Source: Adiantum capillus-veneris | Taxonomy: Eukaryota > Streptophyta > Polypodiopsida > Polypodiales > Pteridaceae | Reading direction: 5' to 3' | Length of the DNA stretch: 64,000 nucleotides | Assembly: GCA_014529385.2 (NCBI GenBank) | Contig: CM043942.1 | Location: 60,932,684 to 60,996,683, forward strand | Part shown: in pieces, positions 1 through 12,100 of the stretch | How the letters are laid out: every line of letters begins with the position of its first letter | Position numbering within the stretch: the first letter of the stretch is position 1 | The notes under the pieces: model-generated | Told to the model about the DNA's origin: nothing | The model's database searches: none | The model's input: the letters and a program-made list of their open reading frames with translations, nothing else | Translations under genes and position numbers: made by a program

Positions 1-1507
1 ACTGACAAGGTCAGTGAGACAACTTAGTATAGTTGATAGAGCAAGGTATGGGGTTTTGGAAAAGTTAGGTATATGATTGACCCTTTGGCCAAAATTCTAC
101 GTATTTTATTCTTTTCAATAATGCTAAGATCACAAGTGCAAACATGGTAACCAAAAGCCTCAAAATTTCTACAAAAAGTGGTAAACTGAAAACATGTACA
201 ACGAGGAACAGAATCCTGCCGAAAAAAGTCATTATTATAGATCAACCTCTTTATGGGATGATGATATTTCCATCCTATGAGTATATTGTCGAGTAATTTG
301 TGATTACCAAAGAATAGAGCAAATCACTCACAAAAAGATTTTTTGGTTCAATCCAATCGAGGAGTACATTGTGAAAGAGACAGTGTATGTAAGAAACCAA
401 TATCCGGATCCACTGTTGAGAGTTCTTCTTCCGCAAGGGCTTGTAGCAACCTGCAATATAACCAAGGTTTAAAATTCAGGGAAGTTCCTGATGAGGGGAG
501 ACCTGCCTCTTCCTCTTGTAAAGCCACTATAAGATTCCATGGTCTTGAGACACCACTTGTATTCAAAGAAAGCAAGGTAACTATTACACATAAATGGAGA
601 GCATGTGAATCCCATGGGGATGCCTAGGCATTGGTTAAAGCAAAGACCGCCTGAAACTATAGTACAGTTACTTAGCAGCCAGGAGATGTAGGAGCAAAGC
701 TTAGCTTCATTAAAGTGTAAGGAGTGTACGTAGTGAGATAAGTGAATCCACATGGGTTTTTTGGAAAGAGAGATGTAAAAAAGTTTCTTCTTTCTAGTAT
801 TGGAGAAAGCCATTTTAATCACCTTGTCAAGAACAGCCTTAAGGCCAAGATCCCCATCAAGGGGAATGTTTTCGTAGCATTGTGTAATGTTAGCAGTAAA
901 AATGTGGAAGATATGCTGAGGGAGGTTAAGCGAGACCTCTGTAGAGTTTTTTGTAAGCCAGAAGGGATTATATTGAACATGTAAGAAGTCCTGGCAAATT
1001 TTCTTTTTAGTGGTGCAAATAAGCTCAAACTCAGATAGTATAAGGTCAAGGCAAAAAGTAATATCCTTGGTGATATCAGTAAAAATACAATTGGAGGCAT
1101 CGGATATCCACCTGAACTTGTGCTTATGAATTTTTTAAGTGGGACATAACACCGGTAACTTAGTGTTGAGCACAGAGTAGCCTAGAAGCCCTAAGTGTTA
1201 AGCAATTTTATTGGTAACAGTTTGTAGTGTAGATTTAATATGATAAGATTCCTTACTAGATACTTGATTACGAGCGGCCTTCCAAGCCAGGTATTTTCAA
1301 TTGAGAGTGGGACAGTTAGAGCTTTTGTCAAGCCCGATAACAAACCATTTATTAGAGATTTTTTGAAAATCAAAAGTTAGCTGAGAAGTAAGCCAAGTAT
1401 AACCAGATGATAACCATTTACTAGGTAGTTGTGAAACTTTATGAAGGAAGCATTCCTTCGCAACTTCCCTTAAGTAGCAGTAGGACTGTCATCTCCAGTG
1501 GGAGAGC

Positions 1508-2040
1508 ACTGACAAGGTCACTGAGATGGCTTAGTACAACTGCTAGAGCAAGGTACGGGTTTTTGGGAAAGTTAGGTATATGATTGAACCCTTTGGCCAA
1601 AACTCTACGTATTTTAGTATTTTCAATAATGCTGAGATCACAAGTGCAAACATGGTAACCAGAAGCCTCAAAATTTCTGCAAAAAGTGGTAAACTGAAAA
1701 CATGTACAATAAGGAATAGAATCCTATCGAAAAAAGTCATTATTATAGATTAACCTCTTTATGGGATGATGATATTTCCATCCTATGAGTATATTGTCGA
1801 GTAATTTGTGATTACCAAAAAATAGATCAAAGCAATCACAAAAAATATTTTTTGGTTGAATCCAATCGAGGAGTACACATTGTGAAAGAGACAGTGTATG
1901 TAGATGAAACCATTATCTAGATCCACTTTGTTGAGAGTTCTTCTTCCGCAAGGGCTTGTAGCAACCTGCAATATAACCAAGGTTTAAAATTCAGGGAAGT
2001 TCCTGATGGGGGGAGACCTGCCAATTCCTCTTGTAAAGCT
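1508..2040. repeat. Direct repeat, second copy of window bases 1 to about 527
   Basis: Bases 1508-2040 repeat bases 1-527 (offset 1507) with scattered substitutions and small indels. Both begin ACTGACAAGGTCA and contain the same run through the G-rich GGGGAGACCTGCC segment. The first copy is cut by the window start. The two copies bracket the motif A/motif B block of P0 and encode on the minus strand a Cys-containing stretch with the core YHVCTCDLSIIEK. Similarity ends at about 527 and 2034-2040. Confidence 0.8.
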
Positions 2041-2138
2041 ACGAACTCTTCCTCGGTTAGAGGATGAACTAGGTGTTAGGAAGGAAGTGAGGGAGTTGGG
2101 GGTGATCAAAGAGTTAGCCCTTTTGAGAGCAGGGGAGT

Positions 2139-2143
2139 CATCC
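2139..2143. repeat. Target-site duplication of element 1, left (CATCC)
   Basis: CATCC directly precedes the left LTR and is repeated at 16031-16035 directly after the right LTR. A 5-bp duplication is the norm for LTR-retrotransposon integrases. It fixes both element ends. Confidence 0.93.
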
Positions 2144-2728
2144 TGTTAACCCTCACGGCTCACGGACACCCCATCACCTACGACGGACGTGTATTATGTA
2201 TTTGGTAGAGTTAGGTACCAGGCTTGTCGGACCAATAGGAAAAGGGTAAGAGTGATCGCCGATGAGAGGCGCACTCTAACTGGGACATTCAAGGGATTAG
2301 TTTGCTAAGCATGGGCGCCCAAGTGTGAATGGGGTGAGCTCATATAAAAGCCAACTAAACCTAAAATTCAGGCATTCTCTCATTTGTGCAATAGAAGAGT
2401 GCTCTTGCTCCATCTCCATCTCCATCTTCTTCTTCTTCACCTCCTCGTGTGTGTGTGTATGTGTGTGTGAGAGAGAGGGAGAGTGTGTGTGCGATCGAGC
2501 ATTACGAAGGCACGACGGCGGCGAAGCGGTTAAGCGCGGCACGACTGCAGCTTCTTCTTCATCGCGGCGAGGAATCCTCCACGGCAGGAGCATAGAGCGG
2601 TGAGTGACACACCATTGCCCTCTTTTGAGCTTGCTAGATTAGTCTTGTTGTGTGCTTGGAGCCATTTGTGGCTCGCACACGGTGTATCGGCAAGTCCCTT
2701 GCTTCGACAGTGCGGCAAGGAGCGCACA
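2144..2728 (+). repeat. 5' LTR of element 1
   Basis: 585 bp, TG...CA ended, matching 15446-16030 without indels except point changes (I counted 11). It contains TATAAAA at 2343-2349, followed by a CT/GT/GA-rich stretch (2400-2485) that probably covers the transcription start and R region. The PBS follows four bases after its end. Confidence 0.95.
2343..2349 (+). promoter_or_regulatory. TATA box in the 5' LTR of element 1
   Basis: TATAAAA lies 199 bp into the LTR, and the identical site in the 3' LTR is at 15645-15651. A purine/pyrimidine microsatellite (CTCCAT, CTT, GT and GA runs) follows about 60-140 bp downstream. The promoter role is inferred from position. Confidence 0.6.
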
Positions 2729-2732
2729 TTTT

Positions 2733-2750
2733 TGGCGCCGCTGCCGGGGA
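2733..2750 (+). other. Primer-binding site, tRNA-Asp type
   Basis: TGGCGCCGCTGCCGGGGA lies four bases after the LTR. It matches the complement of the plant tRNA-Asp 3' end (TGGCGCCGTTGCCGGGGA, from memory) at 17 of 18 bases. Element 2 uses the same primer type with a different mismatch. Confidence 0.85.
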
Positions 2751-3722
2751 ATCGCCCTGCTCTAAGCCCAAGAGGCACTTTGTGCTTCTCTTATGAGTTG
2801 TTTGTAGTAGGAAAGAAGAGGAATGAGTTGTTTTTCTGCAAGTTGTTAATTTCTGTATTGTCTGCAAGTTCTGTGATTTCTGCATAATGTTGTGTTTTCT
2901 GTTTGCACACAGTCTTTGCACAATTAGTAGTCGTTAGCTTGTTTGCAGTGAATGAATAAGTAGGAAGGCAGTTAGCAATTTCTATTGCACACAGTCTGTA
3001 CACAGTTTTCTGTCAAAGTTTGCCTGCACACAGTCTTTGCACAGTAAGGTAGTGAGAGAGGAAGTAGGTGGAAAGTTAGCTCACTGTCAGTAAGCAGTTA
3101 ACAGATTAGTTAGTAGATTAGTTAGTGGTTAACAGCACTGTTAGTAAGTAGATAAGGTAGTGAGCTGTGAGCTGTTGACTGGGAGGTTAGGTAGGTGACA
3201 ATGTGTGTGGCCAAGAAAGGGTCAGCAAAACCGCGCGGGGTCGTTGCCCAAAAAAGAAAAAAATTTATATTAAAAACATAAAAAATAAAAAACCCAAGCC
3301 CAAGCCCAAGCCCAAGCCTCAGTCCTCAGTCTTATGATATATACTAGACTCACTCTTATATATATACCCTACCCCCTCGAGAGGGAATGAGAGCATGTGG
3401 GGCAAGTCCTCCACTCTCCTCCCTTCTCTTCCCACTTGCACCCTTAGACTTTCTAATTCGGGCCTAGTTCCCTACTAGAAATTGACGGTTTTAGGGTTTC
3501 CGAGGGCATAAAGTGACCAAACGGAGGGCTGTAAAGCACGGCACGTCCCTCTGACCGAGACGCTCGTTTTGAGCTATCATACGTTCTATTCTATAGCTGG
3601 GTCAGAAAAAAAGGACCAAAAAATAAATAAATAAGAAAAGACTTGGGTTGCAAAACACCCAAAATTACTAGGTGAGCAGCCTTCACGGGCCCTCACTGAC
3701 ACTTCTAGGGGATCCAAGTCAT
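2751..3722 (+). other. 5' leader of element 1 (untranslated)
   Basis: About 970 bp between PBS and the first gag ATG. It is low-complexity in places: repeated ACACAGTCT-TTGCACA pieces (2905-3045), TTAGTTAGTAGA repeats (3100-3160) and a CCCAAG hexamer run (about 3293-3320). No coding sequence is convincing. It probably carries dimerisation and packaging signals, which I cannot pinpoint. Confidence 0.6.
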
Positions 3723-6700
3723 ATGAACCTACGCTCTGGACGAGTGTTAGAGCACGAGCATATTGGTAGTGCCTCCATTTACGCGGGCACCCATTATTCC
3801 TCCACCCTAGGTTCTGGACCTTCGGCCGGGACTCAAGGTAGCGCGACCCAAGATCCTCATATCGCGTCTAGTGATTCTTCCTCTGACTACGAAGTCATGG
3901 AGGGGTATCCTACACCAAACTCTGATAGTTCAAGTCAAGACATGCATGCCATGGGACCACGGCCCGGGTCCAGCGTGTTTAGTCGCTTAAAAGAGACCCT
4001 TAGTAGAGCTACTCGCTCCGAACATGCGGTTAATGAAATAAATGAAGGGAGTGGGGAAGTAAATTCTTCATTCATGCCTAAAATGGACCCTATGCTTCTT
4101 GAGAGTGTGCATGTGAATGTTCCATCCACTGCACCTCCTGATCCTTTAGGACTATCTCCCTCTGAGGTTTTACTACCCGATGGTAGGAGTCTTGCCGAAG
4201 TACAAGAGATCGAACGCTATATGCAAGCAACAAGGGAGAGGGAAATTAAGAACCTACAAAGGCTAGAACAAAGTCGAGCCCTGAAAGCAAAGGCTCCTAT
4301 GACAACAATCATGCCAGCCGAGCAACCGAGTGCTCCCAAGGTAGCAGTCACGGAGGGGCAAGCTATGGGGAGCAATAATGCTTCCACTTCAAGGGAAACC
4401 TCCAGCACGCCAGGCCTAGATGGGATATTCCTAAACAAAAATTGGGAGTATGACCTACAAGCAGAAGCTTTAACTGATCGGTACACAGGACACACCTATC
4501 ATGTGGGTTGGTTAGATGTTCTACAATCCACATCGAGTGCTACTAGCATAGATGAGCAACAACAGAAAGTCTGTGATGTCCTCCATATGATCGTCGAGTT
4601 AGAAAGACAGAACATAGGGATCAACATGCCTTCAACAGGCCTAATGAGATTCTTGGATACGGGAAAGGCCAACCAACCAACCCTGTCACAAATGGAGACT
4701 CCCTCAGTGAGCCCCATTGATCCTCCATATGTTGTTTCGCCAGGAGCCTCAGTACAATCTGAGCCCACAAGTGGCAGCTTTACCTTCCCAGATCTAGCTC
4801 ATCTTTCTCGTAATGACACTACGGCTACCATGCATATCCCAATGGTGAGCATGACAAGAAGTACACCATGGAGTTCATTTGTTAACACTGCGCCGATGCC
4901 TAGTAGCACAGTGCCCCCAACTATACCTACATGTATGTATCAATCATGTGCACCTGTCGTACCTCAGCCTCATGTAGCTCCTACACCTCCGATTATTCCA
5001 AGAGCTTACAATCCACAATGGAATTATCCAAGCTCTTATACAGGTGGAGCCATGCCATTTAATAATAACATGTGATATCAGGCACCCCCTATGCCTAGGG
5101 CCACGCCTGTAAACTTTTGACCACCGTCTGGTACACCACCATACGAAATTTGGGACCCAAGAGCCGCGCGTATGCCAAGGCCAAGGCCAACTCCCATCTC
5201 ACATGTGGTTCCAGGAGCACATACACCCATTATACCTGCTCAAATAAGAGATTTGGCAGCATTTGCTCAAACTATCGGTCGCTCTATTGCAGAAAACATG
5301 CGTAGTGCACGTGATAGAGATCCTAGGAGCAAGGCAATTCGAGTTGCTAAGCTCACATAGAAATTCAGTGGAGACGGAGATGCTAGAAAGCATATGGAAG
5401 TCTTTGAACATGTGTGCGATTCCTTGGAAGAGCACAATGAGCTACATAAGTGTAAGGCTTTGAGTTTGACCCTAAGCGGAAAGGCTGGAGATTGGTATAG
5501 AACCTTAAGAGTAGAAGAGAAAACGATCTACTCTACTCTTAGGAGACTGTTCTTAAAAGAATACATACGAGAGGGAGTACTTTGGGGTGTAGCCTCTCAG
5601 CTCTAGAAAGCCCAACGAGAAGAAGGTGAATCCGTGAGAGACTTCATTAGTCGCCTAAAGAATTTGAATTATCGATGCAATCCAAACGAGCGATTCAACA
5701 ACAACCAATTGCTCGATAGATTCATTAGGGGACTACGACATGAAAGTATCTATAAAGGCCTAGTCATTAGAGGTATCACTACTTGGGAAGCAGTCACCAT
5801 GAATGCAATCCAATTGGAGGATAATTTAATGATTGCAGGAGAAAGAGTGTCTGCCGAGCCAAAGTCAAAGCCGAAGTCAAGTAGCTCGCAAGCATCAGGG
5901 CATGAGCCAATGAAGATAAAGCCAATCGTGTAAGAGCAAATGATATCTGAGATGACTTTGGCAGATCTCACCAAGGCCATCCAAGAAAGCCTTAGGGGTA
6001 ATCGTGCTCCACAAAACACTCATATGTATCCAAGAAGGGAGCAACAATGGTGCTCAATTTGCTTGGGCCCACATACTACGAGTGAATGCCCTACTTTCAG
6101 AGTAAAGTTTAACGGGACTTGTAACGCGTGTGGTAGGTATGGCCATCAAGCGAAGGATTGCCTAATGCTTAAACGCATCATGGAAAATAGACCGCCTATA
6201 GCTTGGGCAGACTCACCTCAAGTTCCTGCATTGATGCCTACCCCACCCATGGAGCAACAGTTGCCATTACAGCACATGGTCCCTAGAACCCAAAATGTGG
6301 TCCAAACCACACCGTTGCCACCTCCAGTAGTAGGACCGCAACCCCCTCATCCAAGAGTTACACCTATGAACCAAATAGGTTGTGAGTCATCTAGTACTTA
6401 TGTAGATTGCGAAGAGGACATAGACTCTAGTATCACCTATGGAGTCGACATGCTTGAGGAGTGTCCCATGTACTATATGGAAGACCATTGGGGACAAATC
6501 AAACCGGTATATCAAGCTACTGCACTAGCAGCAAGAGGCCAAAACATTAATAGTTTTGCCAGGAGACCACCTCTTTAGTGCTACGAATGTGGTGGACCAC
6601 ATCGAGTAGCTGAGTGCCCCATTAGAATGCAAAAGAATGCTGCACTAATGCAAACAAGTCAAGGGAGTGCATTGGCAATGCCAATACTCACTTGTAATCA

Positions 6701-7679
6701 TTGTGGCATAGATCATTTGATCGCACAGTGTCCTAACAATCCAAACGCACCGAAAATCACACCATTGAACATAATAGAGATTGTTGATGGGACACCACCA
6801 ACTATAAACATAGCACCAGTGAATGCACTCACATGGTCGATGCTCCAAAAGCAAAATTACATCCTCGAAGAGAGAGATGTTGCATCCATTGGCCGAGCGA
6901 GAAAGAAGAAAACACGAAGAAAGAAATCCCTTAATGCTTCTAGCTCAAAACCTAGTTCAAAGACTAACATAGGGACAGGAGAGGATCACGTGTATATGAA
7001 TGACCCTGAGGATGACTCAGATTCGATAGAGACCTCGGAGACCAAAACTATTACTACAAAGGAAAAAGCCAGTGAGGAGGATCACGAGAGGGAATTACGA
7101 CGAACACCAAAAGAGTATTCAAAGTTAAACCACCCAGTTGCGAACCCCCAAGATAAGCCACGAGAGACAAAAAATGAGGATTGCAAGAGAAAGATTGGAA
7201 CCTATCCAAACCCAACAATGGAAATTGAACGAGTCCAACAACTGAGGGGTTTGGTGGAAGAAACTCAACGAACATTAGAACCTGAACCCAAACATATCCA
7301 GATGTCGGACACAGTGTTTCCCACACAAGTTCAACGTCACAAGAACTACAGGCCGTTAGCTATACCCAGTATCATTCGGGAAGAGAGTGAGGGTAGGACA
7401 TCTGAAAGTGGACACACACCTTTCCTACTAGAGAGAATGTTTGGTGAGGGAATACCCGACCCCCTAGAGGAAGTGGAGATTCCATCTTCACCATTCTCTT
7501 GTCAGGGTCCTACGTCCCACAAGATGCCATTAAATGTTGCCAAATTGATGGATTTCATGTCTTCAGAAGTTAGAACCACCATCATGTCCAAACTATATAA
7601 AGACCCGTTAACAAGTTGGGGCAATACTTTGAAGGGGATGAATCTAATGCTACTCTGCCAATCACTACTAAAGGATTAA
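3723..7679 (+). pseudogene. gag: gag polyprotein of element 1, six in-frame stops
   Basis: One reading frame runs across the interval. The first ATG is at 3723 (MNLRSGRV), and the open frame upstream only offers a GTG at 3672. The N-terminal 450 residues are Ser/Thr/Pro-rich. The capsid-like retrotransposon-gag domain follows at about 5361-5830, with KFSGDGDARKH, the tract AGDWYRTL and SVRDFISRLKNLNYR. Zinc knuckles lie at 6051-6731, then a charged Lys/Glu-rich spacer. Stops in this frame are TGA 5073-5075, TGA 5118-5120, TAG 5358-5360, TAG 5604-5606, TAA 5931-5933 and TAG 6576-6578, with no frameshift between them. Near 7600 the homologous reading passes to the frame of the protease. Gag would form the virus-like particle that packages element RNA; this copy cannot make it intact. 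Confidence 0.88.
6051..6731 (+). other. Four nucleocapsid CCHC zinc knuckles of element 1
   Basis: In the gag frame: CSICLGPHTTSEC (from 6051), CNACGRYGHQAKDC (about 6120-6161), CYECGGPHRVAEC (6579-6617, just after a TAG) and CNHCGIDHLIAQC (6693-6731). The second has the classical CX2CX4HX4C spacing; the others are CX2CX3HX4C. Four knuckles is more than the usual one or two. The last, with its tail PNNPNAPKIT, closely resembles the knuckle of element 2 (CLECGITHLIPDC plus PKNPNQIRKIT), tying the two elements together. Confidence 0.85.
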
Positions 7680-8803
7680 CTATAAAGGGAGTCCTTGATG
7701 GTGGTGCGAGAGTCAGCATGGTGACAAAGAGTTGTTGGGAGTCTATGGGGCGACCCCACCTTGAAGCCACAAGCGTAGTGGTAAAAATGGCTAATGGATC
7801 TATTGTTACGCCTATTGGAATGCTAAAGGATCTCAGAATCAAGGTCTTGGGACACAAGGTAAGGCAAACTTTCATTGTTATGGATTTTTCCAAGCATCCT
7901 ATGTCATTTGAGATGATCTTAGGGCGTCCATTCATGAGGGAAGCAAAAATGGTGCATGACTGGTCCAAAAACCACGTCTACTTACAGTTCCAAGACTCTG
8001 TCATTCGAGTTGATCTTTTAAGTGGTCGAACGCATCCTCTAGGAAATAAATTCATCATTGATAATCGATCAGACACAACAATTCACTTAGTTCCATTACA
8101 GTATTGTTACACGTGTAACGAAGACACGGATATTGGGGAGAACTCTCCTTATATGGATATCCTACCCGGAATGGCTGAGTCAGACAATGTCGATTGGGTA
8201 CACCTAGCGGCAACTATAGATACATGGGGAGCTAGAGGAACAACCTGGGTAACACCAGATGGGGAAGAGATACCACACATTGCACCAGTAAACATGTTAG
8301 GTGTAGCGTATGTAACATCCGATGATAAGAAAGAGGCACACCTACCTGAGAGTGAAACCGATGATTCCTCAAAGGCTTCAGGCCAATACACATCAGAAAC
8401 AGAATCTCAGGGAGAAATGGATTCAGAACGTGAGGAAACATCAAGTGAGCCAAGTATAGAAACTGAACACTCAAGGTCTAATACGACCATCTATGGTAAT
8501 TTATATGAGAGTGAAGAAGATACAAGCGAAGACCTATCAAGCGAGTCGAGTTCAAACATTTACCAAAATCAAAACCTTAACAAGAAACAAAGGTCATATA
8601 AGAGACGACGATATCGAGCAAATGTGAGAGCTAGGATAAACAAGGAAAGATCTACTGCAGAAAGGCTTAGCTATCTAGGGGCATGTGATGCTCATCGAAA
8701 GCTAGTAGACAATTGGGGTGAACATCTCCAGAGTGTCATGTGGTGCAACCCGCGACCCATTGACCTCGCTCAATTGGAGGTTACAGAGCCGAAATTGAGT
8801 TGA
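7601..8803 (+). pseudogene. Retropepsin-like protease and spacer of element 1
   Basis: This frame is one base behind gag and opens after a TAA at 7598. Residues VLDGGARVSMV (Asp codon near 7697) are the active-site loop in D-G-G-A form, and MILGRPFMREAKMVHDW is the C-terminal retropepsin turn. A Glu/Ser-rich spacer, then Arg/Lys-rich KKQRSYKRRRYRANVRARI, follow. The TGA at 8801-8803 closes the frame, but related sequence continues past it. If the 245-bp tandem duplication at 8654-9143 is discounted, this frame and the pol frame coincide, so pro and pol were one ORF. Asp-Gly-Gly instead of Asp-Ser/Thr-Gly also occurs in some plant Ty3 proteases (my recollection), so inactivity is not certain. 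Confidence 0.82.
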
Positions 8804-9143
8804 ACTATAAGAAGACGTAAAAACCGAGAGTTAGCACAACCACAAAAGGAGACAGAACTAAAAGAAAGGTCTCCGTCAAGACAAGAGCCTGCTGACTTAC
8901 TGCAGAAAGGCTTAGCTATCTAGGGGCATGTGATGCTCATCGAAAGCTAGTAGACAATTGGGGTGAACATCTCCAGAGTGTCATGTGGTGCAGCCCGCGA
9001 CCCATTGACCTCGCTCAATTGGAGGTTACAGAGCCGAAATTGAGTTGAACTATAAGAAGACGTAAAAACCGAGAGTTAGCACAACCACAAAAGGAGACAG
9101 AACTAAAAGAAAGGTCTCCGTCAAGACAAGAGCCTGCTGACTT
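8654..9143 (+). repeat. 245-bp exact-tandem duplication between protease and pol
   Basis: 8654-8898 and 8899-9143 are consecutive copies differing at one position that I can see (CAACCC versus CAGCCC). 245 is not a multiple of three, so the duplication shifts everything downstream relative to the protease frame. Near-identity makes it younger than the LTR divergence. Confidence 0.95.
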
Positions 9144-12100
9144 ACATACGGCTCCTGAACATTTTAAATCTTATACCACGGGGGAGCGAAAGGTTGTGTA
9201 TGCCAAGGCCCAACAAATACCTACCAATGAAAGCAGTGGAGTCTATGATGGTCCATCGGTAGTTAAAGAGATAGAATTAGCAGAACCAGGTGAGGAGTCT
9301 AAACCAGTCTTTATTGCTCAAGACCTTACCGAAACTGAAGAGGCTGTACTTAAGGAGCTCCTCAAGGAATACAAGGATATATTTGCTTGGACATATCATG
9401 ACATGAAGGGCGTTCCACCTTCTGTGGTGCAACATACAATTCCCATGATCAACACTGCTAAACCCGTCCAGCAACGACCCTATCCAATGAATCCTAAGTA
9501 CGCCAAAATTGTACAAGAGGAGATTGAAAAACTTATCCAATGTGGATTCATATACCCTATTGAGCACTCAGAATGGGTTTCTCCAATAGTCATTGTGCCA
9601 AAAAAGAATGGGAAACTAAGAGTGTGCGTGGACCTCAAGAAAGTTAATGCAGCCACTAGGAGAGATCATTATCCCTTACCATATTCAGAACATGTAATTG
9701 AAAGAGTTGCGGGCAAGGAAGCTTATAGCTTTTTATATGGGTACTCTGGTTACAATCAAATCACAATTGCATTAGAGGACCAAGCTAAAACTGCTTTTAT
9801 CACAGAGTTTGGAGTGTTTGCATTTCGTGTTATGGCTTTTGGCTTAACAAATGCCCCTGCTACATTCCAACGAATAATAAACACTGCGTTTAAAGAATTT
9901 CTAAGGGAGTTTTGTGAAGCTTTCCTAGACGACCTTTGTGTTTATTCTTCTTGGGAGAAGCATTTGTTATATCTACGAAAAATATTTGAAAGGTGCAGAT
10001 TTTATCGCATCTCATTGAACCCTTTCAAATGCCAATTTTGGGTTAAGCATGGAGTCATTCTAGGGCATATAGTGTCCAAGAACGGGATATCCACAAATGA
10101 GAGTAACATTAAAGCCATTACCGATTTGCCACCACCTACGAACTATAAAGGAGTTCAAAGATTTATGGGCCATGTGGGTTATTATCGAAGGTTTATTTTA
10201 AACTTTGCCGAGATAGCGCGTCCATTGTACAAGCTTCTTATCGAGTTTCACTGGACGGAAGAATGTCATCAATCTTATGAGTTATTAAATAAGGCCATAA
10301 CAAGTGCTCCAATCCTGCGAACACCTGATTGGAATGTACCTTTTCATGTGCATATTGATGCATCAAATTTTGCTATTGGGTGTGTTCTAACTCAACCAAG
10401 AGAACATAAATTGGACTACCCTATTAGCTTTGCAAGTCGCCAATTAAATGATGCCGAGATGAACTACACTACTACAGAGCGCGAAGGTCTAGCTATGATT
10501 TACGCAGTAAAGAAATTTCGCTATTACCTTCTTGCTACCAAGTTTGTGTTTTATGTTGATCATCAAGCATTGCTATATTTGGTAAATAAGTCGTGTTCCA
10601 CAGGTCGAATTACACGATGGTTGTTAATTTTTCTTGAGTTAGACTTCACCGTTGTTGTGAGGCCTGGGAGGAAACATGTCATGGCGGATCATTTATCTCG
10701 TATCCCTAATGGCGAAGCTCCTACGGGGGTTGATGATGAATTGCGTGATACTCCTTTGTTCATTGTTGAGACAATGCCTGAATGGAGTGAAAAGATTGTT
10801 AACGTTTTAGTTAATGGTTTTCCACCCAAAGAACTACGAAAAGATATAGCTCGAAAATTAATCAAGGAATGCGAAACCTATTGCTTACTGGCTGGAACTC
10901 TCTATAAGAGAGGAAAAGATGATGTTCTTATACGTTGTGCCTGCGAGGATGAGTATTTATATATTCTACAAGAGGCACACATGGGCGTATCTGGTGGTCA
11001 CTTTTCAGGAAACTTGACTGCCCGAAAGATCTTACAGTCAGGCTATTGGTGGCCCACTATGTTTAAGGATGCATCACTTTTTGCAAAGGGATGTGATGAA
11101 TGCCAACGCTTCAAGAAGCCACAAAGAAGTGATAGGATGCCTCTACATCCCATCAAGGTAACCCAACCATTTGAAAAGTGGGGCTTAGACTTTGTAGGAC
11201 CGATTAGTCCGGCTGCACGTAACACGCAATCACGATATATCATTGTGGTTACCGACTATGTAACCAAATGGGCTAAAGCAAAAGCAACACGGAAGGCGGA
11301 TGCAAAAACAACAGCTAAGTTCCTCTTTGAGAACATTATCACACGTTTTGGATGCCCCTTTGAACTTGTGAGTGACAATGGAACTCATTTTATAAATGAA
11401 GTAATAAAAGAACTCACATCAAACTTCATGATATCACACCACAAGTCTACACCCTATTATCCCCAAGCAAATGGCCAAGCTGAGAGTACCAACAAAACTC
11501 TCATCTCCATTTTGACAAAGACAGTCGAGGCTCATCGCACCGATTGGGACCTAAAGCTTACATCAGCTTTATGGGCTTATCGTACTGCGTATAAAGTTGC
11601 TATTAATTGCACACCGTTTAAGATGGTGTATGGCCAAGAAGCAGTTATGCCATGGGAGTTTGTCATTCCTAGTCTTCGAGTAGCTTCTCAAGAAGGTTGG
11701 GATGGTAACCCCTTAGTGGAGCGATTATATATCCTGGAAAGGCTATATGAAGAAAGGCAATTAGTTGTGCGAAATGCTCTAGTGGAGAAGGATAGGAGAA
11801 AGAAGTGGTTTGATAGCCATTTAAAGGATAAAGACATCAAGGTTGGTGATAAAGTTCTTATGTACGGGGTACGTTATGAAAAGAAGAAATTGAAATACGC
11901 TGGTAAGGGACCATATCGAGTGTGTGAAATTACCCCGCAAGGTACCATTCGTGTGGAGACTCTAGATGGAGTTGAAACCATTGGATTCCTTAATGGGAGT
12001 AAATTCAAAAGATATTATGATCCTCTAAGCCAGGAAGAGTTGCAAGCCATCCATCAAAAGAAGGCTGCCAAGGAACAAGCAGAGCTTAAAAAAATCCAAG

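Larger units (their letters stand above)
1..2143 (-). pseudogene. Penelope/TERT-clade reverse transcriptase block, copy P0 (degenerate)
   Basis: Read on the minus strand from 2143 downward, broken frames spell RT landmarks in the right order. There is a fingers-type segment KHKFRWISDASNCIF (about 1083-1127), motif A ITQCYENIPLDGD (about 851-895) and motif B GIPMGFTCSPFMCNSYLA (about 560-625). The GIPMG...C.S/NxYL form of motif B with a D/N-I-x-x-C/F-Y-x-x-I-P motif A is the pattern of Penelope-like elements and telomerase, not of LTR or LINE RTs (family knowledge). Motif C (YMDD) is not found in this copy. Frames are broken by stops and shifts, so it is non-functional. Its upstream part continues at 16036-17315 beyond element 1. 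The family assignment is inferred from motifs only. Confidence 0.62.

Noticed and set aside
3485-3500. Telomere-like TTTAGGG (also near 14034 and 45664)
   Set aside because: Single units only, no tandem run; not evidence of telomeric attachment.
5073-6578. U-to-C RNA editing of stop codons, as in fern organelles
   Set aside because: This is nuclear transposon DNA; such editing is known from organelles only, and mutation explains the stops.
7598-7679. Programmed -1 frameshift between gag and protease
   Set aside because: No slippery heptamer in the overlap; the copy is full of other mutations, so a simple indel is more likely.
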